From Arthrobacter zhaoxinii (GTDB lineage: Bacteria; Actinomycetota; Actinomycetes; Actinomycetales; Micrococcaceae): DNA of 64,000 nucleotides. This document shows positions 57,754 to 64,000 of the stretch, in pieces (the first letter of the stretch is position 1; the number at the start of each line of letters is the position of its first letter). Position numbers and translations under genes: made by a program. Below the pieces are notes generated by a model that was not told where the DNA came from, ran no database searches, and was given only the letters and a program-made list of their open reading frames with translations. Location: assembly GCF_024385505.1 (NCBI RefSeq), contig NZ_JANFLT010000005.1, forward strand, positions 1 to 64,000, read 5' to 3'.

Positions 57754-59573
57754 TGGCGAGGGTGGAATGGGCTGCACTGGGCGGCGACGAGGTGGAGGCC
57801 GTTCTTTCAAACCTGCTATACAACGACAACCCAAGGGCTGTCCGGGTCAGGCCGTCCCAGGGTGATTATGGTATCGATGTCTTAGTGCCGCACGACTCCT
57901 CAACCCAGGTTCGCGACGTCTACCAGATAAAGAAGTTTGCCACCAATTTGACGGCGAATCAAAAGACTCAGATCGAGAGTTCGTTCAAACGAGTTCTTAT
58001 TGGTCTCGTCAGGAAAGATGTTCCTCTTGGCAACTGGTACCTTGCTATGCCGCTCAACCCCACCCTTGAGAATCTGCAATGGTTCCAAGGTCTACCGAAA
58101 GAAGCGATCGATGACCTATTCACGGATGAAACGACAGCGTTAACCGAGGACGAACAAAACAGAATAATAACCTGGTGGAACGACCCGGACCGGATCATAG
58201 AGTGGAAGGGGTTGGATTACTGCGAGTCTCTCGTCAGCAAATACTGGTTTGTCCCCGACTACTACCTTCACGGAGGGAGTGAAAGAATCCGAGCCGCCGT
58301 TTCAGACGTTGCGAAGATTCTTCAGCGTGACCTTCAGGTCACGCCTGCCTCGGACAGCACCTCGGTACTCAGCCCTGCAGAAATAACAGGGCATCTTGAA
58401 CGCCTTCAAGGTGCACTCGATGGGGATCCCCATTTCCGATATGGGATCGCACTCGAGCCAGAGCGCCTACCTCTGCTGGTAGCACCCGGCCTGATTGCTG
58501 CCACGCAGAAAACTGGAGCGGACGGATCAACTATCACGTTTAAGATCTACGTGCGTCACGCTGAAGCACTAGAGCAGCGACCTATTCCGATATCTCTCCG
58601 CATGGTGTTCGAGGAAGGCTCAGATGAAGAACGGGCATTTGAGGACTGGCGAAAGTTTGGCAAACCTCTAAGTATGGCCAATGTCGTCATTGATGCGGAT
58701 TTGCCCGGGGGCCTGGGTGGGGCGATGGAGGGTGCAGCTTTTATCTTCCAATCTAGCCCTGAAGAGTTTGACATGCGCTATAGAATTGTTGCCGCCAGTG
58801 GAGAAGTCCTCTCCGAGATTTCGTTGGCGGTTTCCTTGACAACAGGTTTGGACAAAACTGGGGCATGGTCTCGGGGTACTGACTCCTCTGGGTTCCTCAC
58901 GCTGGAGACACATGCCGATTCATCCGACGCAACGGTTCCTATGTCTATGTCTATGTCAGTAGGAGATCTTGCTGGACAGGATCCAACTGCTGTGTTGTCG
59001 ACTGTCCAGTTTGCCGCTAACTTTTCCCGGCCCGCTATTCTTATGGGTGCGCCCAAGTACGGCCCGTTTCATCGAGCTGGGGAAATCCAAAGTTCGGAAG
59101 CTCCGTACCCGATGTTCGTCTACCGTTACATCAGGGCGCTGACTATTATCCAAACGCTCACTCCCGTGCCGCTTACGGTCCCCGATTTAGAAAGCGTCGA
59201 AAAAAGCGACATCCTGGACGCCATTCGAGCTGCCGCCCTAATTGAGGGGAAAACGTTCATCCACGAATGGAATGAGCTCAGAATGGAGCTTGATCCTGAG
59301 GACGCTCTCTATGTCGCCGAACACGACCACTATGAGTTTGCCGTGCCCCAGCCCCTGACAATTAATGTGGGGGGACAGGAGATCGACCTTGGAACCGTCG
59401 AATTGGTTATGCTTTCCGCCAGATTAGAGGCAGGGGACGATGGCACACTTGTCGCCCGCCCCCATCTGAACAACACGATTCATGAGACCTTTGCGCCTGA
59501 TACCGAGCCGGCGCCCGGATTGCGCCTGCCCGTGCGAAGCAGGCCTGCCGCCACAGATGAACGTGCCACTTAA
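57753..59573 (+). CDS. Unassigned 606-residue protein with an Mrr-like nuclease N-terminus; candidate defence gene
   Basis: I do not recognise the full-length family. Residues 1-65 carry a helix with Glu15 (DEVEAVLSNLLY), then QGDYGIDVLV with Asp42, then VYQIKKF with Gln58 and Lys60. This order (E...GDxGID...QxK) is the Mrr/PD-(D/E)xK pattern and suggests a nuclease. Residues 85-200 are Trp/Asp-rich and mixed helical. From about 230 to 600 the chain is mostly beta-like with no recognised motif, and no membrane helix or ATPase site is seen. GC is lower than in the core genome. The GTG start has GAGGGAG upstream and overlaps a tiny ORF. It lies 179 bases after hsdR on the same strand. Confidence 0.8.
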   Translation: MARVEWAALGGDEVEAVLSNLLYNDNPRAVRVRPSQGDYGIDVLVPHDSSTQVRDVYQIKKFATNLTANQKTQIESSFKRVLIGLVRKDVPLGNWYLAMPLNPTLENLQWFQGLPKEAIDDLFTDETTALTEDEQNRIITWWNDPDRIIEWKGLDYCESLVSKYWFVPDYYLHGGSERIRAAVSDVAKILQRDLQVTPASDSTSVLSPAEITGHLERLQGALDGDPHFRYGIALEPERLPLLVAPGLIAATQKTGADGSTITFKIYVRHAEALEQRPIPISLRMVFEEGSDEERAFEDWRKFGKPLSMANVVIDADLPGGLGGAMEGAAFIFQSSPEEFDMRYRIVAASGEVLSEISLAVSLTTGLDKTGAWSRGTDSSGFLTLETHADSSDATVPMSMSMSVGDLAGQDPTAVLSTVQFAANFSRPAILMGAPKYGPFHRAGEIQSSEAPYPMFVYRYIRALTIIQTLTPVPLTVPDLESVEKSDILDAIRAAALIEGKTFIHEWNELRMELDPEDALYVAEHDHYEFAVPQPLTINVGGQEIDLGTVELVMLSARLEAGDDGTLVARPHLNNTIHETFAPDTEPAPGLRLPVRSRPAATDERAT

Positions 59574-59575
59574 TT

Positions 59576-60070
59576 TGCACACGTTCCATGTGTCGACGGA
59601 AACGCACTTCGCTCGTTGGGCTGGCACCCACAGGTGAGCGCCGTTCCTCGCCCTGGTCGGCTATGCGCACCTAAGGCAGCAGTTTAGGGATGCACTGAGC
59701 ACTATTGAGCCCGGCGATGATAAGACCAACGCACCGGAGGCTCACCAGCTGTGCGCGATGCGCTCGGAGCAGATGCCAGCGAATCGATGGAAGTGATCGT
59801 TGCCCTGATCGCGATAGCCGGTCTGGTGGTGGTGACCGTCGTCGTCGGCACCCTGGCGGCGAGGTCCAACAGGACGTGAGCGCCTGGTCCGTTCGAGGCG
59901 AACCTGTCGATCGGCCGCGACTTCCGCCCACCGAGGGAAAGCGAGGGCGACGACCGAGACGGTCCTCGACACCGGCGAGCTCGACCTCGCCGCTAGCCTC
60001 GCGGCCTACCGTATGCTCCGACGGGATCCAACCGTCCGTCTCACGGGGACCAGCTTCGAACGGGCCACCC
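59576..60070 (+). pseudogene. Stretch of broken coding remnants after the 606-residue gene
   Basis: Several short frames have GC-rich third positions but no complete gene. One starts after a TGA near 59638 and encodes FLALVGYAHLRQQFRDAL... to the TGA near 59796. A second starts at GTG 59751 or ATG 59787 and encodes one hydrophobic helix (MEVIVALIAIAGLVVV...) with a TGA at 59877, after which the same frame continues as FEANLSIGRDFRPP. A third contains LDTGELDLAASLAAYRML and ends at a TAG near 60079. No family is recognised. The pattern fits decay at an island edge. Confidence 0.45.
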
Positions 60071-60225
60071 TGACGCCGTAGGGCCCGGGCCGGATGCTGG
60101 CCACCAGGGCCGCAACGTCACCCTAGAGGATTGCGGAGCCGGTCGAGCCGATGTCAGAAATGACCGATAGTGCACCTACGTGTTGCTACAAATCGAATGC
60201 GGTGTAGGTATCGCTGACAAAGGGG

Positions 60226-60258
60226 AGCCTGACCGCACCCACTCAGTGCGGCCAGGCT
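60226..60258 (-). terminator. Probable terminator of the GH42 genes
   Basis: A 12-pair stem with one mismatch (AGCCTG-CCGCAC / GTGCGG-CAGGCT) lies about 80 bases past the first beta-galactosidase stop. On the minus strand it is followed by CCCCTTTG. Confidence 0.6.
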
Positions 60259-60340
60259 TCCGGGAAACGGTTCATTTTAATGTTTCGCGTCATCGCCATG
60301 AACCGGGTCGATGTGGCCCCGGACTACAGAGGGCCAAGTT

Positions 60341-62380
60341 TCAAGAGGTCGTCGTGCGGGGGAGCTTCCGGACTGTGACGGAGCGGGGAGCCAGTATGGA
60401 GTGCTCGCCCGTGATCGTGTCGCCGTCGATGCCGGTGATGTCCACCGGGGAGTCGGTGCGGTTGATGAGGAACGCGTAGTCAGCGTCGTCTCCAGTGCGG
60501 AGGACGTGTTCGATGGCGCCGCGGAGTTCCGTGGGCAGCTCACTGACGACGACGGCACGGGCGGCGAGGTCCGCGAGGACGGGTTCGATCCCGGAGGCGC
60601 CGAGACGCGCGCCCACGTAGGAGGCGCTGCCGGGGCCGACGCTTCGGCGGGTGATGGCGGCGTCGCCCGCGTGGTCGTTGGTCGTGTAGCGGGAGAGGAC
60701 CTCGACGCCGTCGACGCGCGGGTGTACCCGGTCGGCCCAGAGGGTGGCGGTGGTGCCGTTGTCGAGGTGCACGTCGTCGCCGTCGAGGAGGGCCCCGAAC
60801 TCGTCGATGCGGATGCCGAGCAGGTCGGCCAGCGCCCCGGGGTAGCCGCCGAGCCAGATATGGTCATTCTCGTCGGTGATACCGCTGAAGTAGCTCGCGA
60901 CGAGGTGCCCGCCGCCGTGCACGTACGCCTCCAGGCGCGCTTCCAGGGCTGCCGGGACGGTGTGGAGGACGGGTGCGACGACGAGTGAGTATGCAGTCAG
61001 GTCGGTGGCGGTCGGGACGACGTCGGCGCGGATGCCGAGGGCGAGGAACGCCGAGTACCAGTCGAGGGCCTCCTGCTTGTAGCGGAGCCGGTCGGAGGGG
61101 TGCGAGTCCTGTTCGGACGCCCACCAGGAGTCCCAGTCGAAGACGATCGCGGCCGGCGCGGTGCTGCGCCGGGTTCCGACGACGTCGGACAGGGCCGCGA
61201 GTTCGTGGCCGAGGTCCACGACGGTGCGGAAGATCGGGCTGCCCTCGCCCGCGTGGGGGACCATCGCGGAGTGGAACTTTTCGGCTCCGACCTTGGATTG
61301 CCGCCACTGGAAGAAGCAGACGGCGTCCGCTCCGTGGGCCACATGGGTGAGGGAGTCGCGGCGGAGGGTGCCCGGCTTCCTCGGAGTGTTGACGGGCTGC
61401 CAGTTCACCGCGCTCGTGGAGTGCTCCATGAGGAACCAGGGCTTGCCGCCTGCGATGTTGCCGGTGAGGTTCGCGGAGAAGGAGAGTTCGTCCTGGGCCT
61501 GCGGGCTGGGCACGAAGTAGTGGTCGTTGGCCACGAAGTCCACCTCGGCGGCCCAGTCGGCGTAGTCCATGCCCTTGGTCTCGCCCATGACCATGAAATT
61601 CGTGGTGATGGGGATCTCCGGGGTGATGCGCTGCAGGATGTCGCGTTCCTCGCGCAGGTAGCCCTTCAGGGCATCGGAGGAGAAGCGTTTGAAGTCGAGC
61701 TGCTGCGTTGGGTTCGGGTGCGAGGCCGCCTGCCGTGGCGGGAGGATCTGCTCGAAGCGGGTGTAGCGCTGGGACCAGAAGTCGGTGCCCCAGGCGTCGT
61801 TCAGGGCGTCAATGCTGCCATAGCGGTCGGTGAGCCACACCCGGAAGGCGTTCGCGGCGTCGTCGGAGTAGTCGTAGATGTTGTGGCAGCCGAGCTCGTT
61901 GGAGATGTGCCACGCACAGACCGCCGGGTGGTCCTTGTACCGTTCGGCCATCTGCGTGACGAGATTCAGGGCGTGTTCGCGGAACACGGGGCTGGTGGGC
62001 CGCCAGTGCTGGCGGGCGCCGGGGGAGAGGATGCTGCCGTCGGCCGTGACGGGGAGGATCTCCGGGTGTTCGGTGGCCAGCCACGGCGGTGGGGACGCGG
62101 TCGCGGTGGCGAGGTCGACGGCGATCCCGTTGGCGTGGAGGAGGTCGATGACCTCGTCGAGCCATGCAAAGTTCCAGGTGTCTCGCTCGGGCTGGATCCG
62201 TGCCCAGGAGAAGATCGCCAGCGACACGACGTTCACACCGGCTTCCCGCATGAGACGGACGTCCTCATCCCACGTCTGCCGAGGCCACTGCTCGGGGTTG
62301 TAGTCGGCGCCGTAGCCCATGCGCTTGCGGTCCGGTTCGGACGGCCAGCGTAGCCAGCGGTGGGTGGTGGGTGTGGGCAC
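60341..62380 (-). CDS. bga: Beta-galactosidase, glycoside hydrolase family 42
   Basis: The 679-residue protein starts at a GTG with AGGAG upstream. The GH42 barrel begins MGYGADYNPEQW. The acid/base is Glu162 in WHISNELG, and the nucleophile is Glu319 in WFLMEHSTS. The trimerisation and C-terminal beta domains follow. No signal peptide is seen, so it is cytoplasmic and cleaves imported beta-galactosides or galacto-oligosaccharides. It lies about 100 bases after a second GH42 gene on the same strand, so the two are probably one catabolic operon. The transporter and regulator are outside the window. Confidence 0.94.
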   Translation of the reverse strand: MPTPTTHRWLRWPSEPDRKRMGYGADYNPEQWPRQTWDEDVRLMREAGVNVVSLAIFSWARIQPERDTWNFAWLDEVIDLLHANGIAVDLATATASPPPWLATEHPEILPVTADGSILSPGARQHWRPTSPVFREHALNLVTQMAERYKDHPAVCAWHISNELGCHNIYDYSDDAANAFRVWLTDRYGSIDALNDAWGTDFWSQRYTRFEQILPPRQAASHPNPTQQLDFKRFSSDALKGYLREERDILQRITPEIPITTNFMVMGETKGMDYADWAAEVDFVANDHYFVPSPQAQDELSFSANLTGNIAGGKPWFLMEHSTSAVNWQPVNTPRKPGTLRRDSLTHVAHGADAVCFFQWRQSKVGAEKFHSAMVPHAGEGSPIFRTVVDLGHELAALSDVVGTRRSTAPAAIVFDWDSWWASEQDSHPSDRLRYKQEALDWYSAFLALGIRADVVPTATDLTAYSLVVAPVLHTVPAALEARLEAYVHGGGHLVASYFSGITDENDHIWLGGYPGALADLLGIRIDEFGALLDGDDVHLDNGTTATLWADRVHPRVDGVEVLSRYTTNDHAGDAAITRRSVGPGSASYVGARLGASGIEPVLADLAARAVVVSELPTELRGAIEHVLRTGDDADYAFLINRTDSPVDITGIDGDTITGEHSILAPRSVTVRKLPRTTTS

Positions 62381-62433
62381 GGAACAGCTCCTAGAGACGG
62401 AATATACGGGTAAATCGATCAGTGGTGCTTCCC

Positions 62434-62468
62434 CCCGCCGTCGTCCTCTGAACAGGAACGACGGCGGG
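62434..62468. other. Hairpin between the two GH42 genes
   Basis: An 11-bp stem (CCCGCCGTCGT / ACGACGGCGGG) lies in the 102-base gap. It has no T-run and may attenuate or stabilise the mRNA. Confidence 0.5.
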
Positions 62469-62482
62469 CGGGGTGTGACGGC

Positions 62483-64000
62483 TTAGAGCCGCTCTACGAG
62501 TACCCGGACGTCCCATGCGCCCAGCTCGAGGCTCGCGCCGGCGTCGTAATCGGTCTGATCGAGGGCGTCGCTCACGGCGGCGGGAAGCACGAAGGACGTG
62601 GGCTCCCATGTCCAGTTGTGAACGAAGTGCACTCGCTCGCCATGACGGTTGGTCGCACTGGTCACCGTCTGGGAGGGGTTAGTGGATCGCCAGGAAGTCG
62701 ATGCGCCCGAGCCTATGTTTACAGCCCAGGTCAGGAGCGCGGCGGTTACCTCTTGGTCCGGCAAGGTTCCCACATAGGTCACACGCCCCGCTCCGTGCTG
62801 CCTGGTGGTGATGGCGGGGAAGCGCGAGAAATGCGGGTGCTCGTAGGAAGCGAGGACTTGCGCGCCGTCCAGGATCAGACCGTCAGCCCACAGGGTCGCT
62901 CTGCCGGAGTCTGGGAGGACGAACCCAAGGTCGGCGGCTCCTGGGGCGGCGTTCAGAGGAAGCGGAGTGTTGAGGTTGCTGAACTCGTCGTAGAACACTC
63001 CGGCCGCATCGGCCAGAAAAGCAGGTTTGCGTTCCGAACGTGCGCGCGCCTCGTGGTCCTCGTACCCGGTACGGATACCAAGAATGAGGTGCCCACCTGC
63101 CGCGGCGTACAATTCGAGCCACTTCAGATCGTCATCCGAGGCGATGGTGAAGGCAGCGGCGACCAGGACAGGGTTTTTCCGCGCGTAGTCGCCGGGCTCG
63201 GTAGCGGAAAGCTGGGTCGGGTGCACGGTATTCGTCTGCAGGCCTGCGTGGAAGGCGCCGCGGGCGAAGGTATCGAAGGCTGTCTGGAACGAGCGTCGGT
63301 TCGGTTCGCCCGCCTCGCCGAGATTAGGATGCTCCTCCAGAGCCCACTTACTGCGGTTGGAGAAGAGGATGGCGACGTCGCTGTCGGGTATCAGACCGGT
63401 CACGCGGTCGCCGGCGGCCGCGAAGTCTTTTCCGAGGTCGGCAATCTGCTGGTAGGTGCGCCCCGGTTCCTGGCTGTGGGGTAGGACGCCGCCCCAGTAG
63501 GTCTCCGCTCCGGCGTGGAGCGTGTGCCAGTGCCAGTATTCGATCATGGCTGCCCCCCGTGATACCAGGGCCCAGGCAACCTGTCGCCATTGACCGTCGT
63601 AGGCCGGCTCGTTGGACCAAGTCATGCCGATCGCCTGCGCGTTGGTTTCGGTGACGAGGAACGGCGCCTGCTTGGACCCGTACATGCGGTCGGCGGTTGC
63701 GTAGAGAGCCCAGGTGCCGGACGTCGTCCAGTGCTGCTCATTTGGATCCTCGAGCGAGGGCACCGCCAGCATGTCCTGCATCCGGTAGTACGGGTTCCCG
63801 GCGGTAATGTCGAGGTCCCGCGTGAGCTGATCGTCCTCCGCTGTCCGCCGTTCATAGGAGATGCAGGTGGTGACGAACTGGTTGGGCTGGGAGTACTCGC
63901 GGACGATGTAGGCCTGCCACGAGATGAACGACGTCGTCAGCTCGGCCTGGAAGCTCCGCCAGGCGAGATCATACTGTGGCTGCGCGTTGGCATCAGGCGT
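62483..64000 (-). CDS. Second GH42 beta-galactosidase, 5' end cut by the window edge
   Basis: About 505 C-terminal codons are visible. The frame stays open from 63781 to position 64000 and reads SFISWQAYIVREYSQPNQFVTT, so the first ATG inside is not the start. The nucleophile is the Glu of PFLVTETNAQAIG. WHWHTLHAGAETYWGGVLPH and PGRTYQQI are typical of GH42. It differs clearly from its neighbour, so the pair is not a recent duplication and may differ in substrate. Confidence 0.88.
   Translation of the reverse strand, partial: TPDANAQPQYDLAWRSFQAELTTSFISWQAYIVREYSQPNQFVTTCISYERRTAEDDQLTRDLDITAGNPYYRMQDMLAVPSLEDPNEQHWTTSGTWALYATADRMYGSKQAPFLVTETNAQAIGMTWSNEPAYDGQWRQVAWALVSRGAAMIEYWHWHTLHAGAETYWGGVLPHSQEPGRTYQQIADLGKDFAAAGDRVTGLIPDSDVAILFSNRSKWALEEHPNLGEAGEPNRRSFQTAFDTFARGAFHAGLQTNTVHPTQLSATEPGDYARKNPVLVAAAFTIASDDDLKWLELYAAAGGHLILGIRTGYEDHEARARSERKPAFLADAAGVFYDEFSNLNTPLPLNAAPGAADLGFVLPDSGRATLWADGLILDGAQVLASYEHPHFSRFPAITTRQHGAGRVTYVGTLPDQEVTAALLTWAVNIGSGASTSWRSTNPSQTVTSATNRHGERVHFVHNWTWEPTSFVLPAAVSDALDQTDYDAGASLELGAWDVRVLVERL

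Noticed and set aside
60311-62353. Plus-strand frames opposite the GH42 gene
   Set aside because: Gly/Val/Arg-rich shadows with no motif; the minus-strand gene is well supported.

Overview
The window is high-GC DNA from an actinobacterium, most like the Micrococcaceae (Arthrobacter and relatives). Supporting points are the tig-clpP1-clpP2-clpX block, a translational ileS T-box followed by ileS-folC-DUF4233-ndk, the rne/rng-rplU-rpmA-obgE-proB-proA-nadD-rsfS block, NrdHIEF, a VKOR protein, an Rv2466c-like mycothiol-linked DsbA-fold protein and LGFP repeats. This placement comes from gene content and remembered protein similarity, not from a database search.

Positions 1-2144 (minus) hold most of a secreted metzincin-type protease with C-terminal LGFP repeats, cut by the left edge. 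Positions 2390-9308 carry rpiB-nei, divergent tRNA-Gly and tRNA-Pro, trigger factor, the ClpP1/ClpP2/ClpX protease genes and a DsbA-fold protein. Convergent valS, a small membrane protein, a triplicated palindromic repeat and an AbiEi/DUF559 protein follow. Positions 14103-20846 contain an SDR enzyme, then the T-box, ileS, folC, DUF4233 and ndk. Positions 20908-27197 contain a PRISE-type reductase, a lone maltokinase-cap protein, VKOR and the long RNase E/G gene. Positions 27547-35852 are the conserved L21/L27/Obg/proline/NAD/RsfS block, and two identical tRNA-Ala genes follow.

Positions 36316-38845 form a compact NAD salvage operon: a 17-bp perfect palindrome, pnuC, nadR and nrtR. All junctions overlap by 1-4 bases, and the last gene is probably the repressor of the operon. 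Lipid and envelope genes follow (lysoplasmalogenase, desaturase, App1 phosphatase, lipoprotein, FUSC transporter), then a LysR regulator. The class Ib ribonucleotide reductase operon nrdHIEF is preceded by several NrdR-box-like palindromes.

Positions 49465-60340 are the accessory part, with lower or uneven GC, broken genes and defence genes. In order they are a zinc-ribbon protein (probably a fragment), hsdM, hsdS, a decayed Mrr-type endonuclease with several lesions, hsdR, and a 606-residue protein I cannot assign to a known family. The N-terminus of that last protein has an Mrr-like GD-x-GID...Q-x-K pattern. It directly follows hsdR, and its start overlaps the stop of a possible 14-codon leader ORF. 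It is the best candidate here for an undescribed defence component. A stretch of coding remnants follows. The window ends with two GH42 beta-galactosidase genes on the minus strand; the second runs off the right edge.
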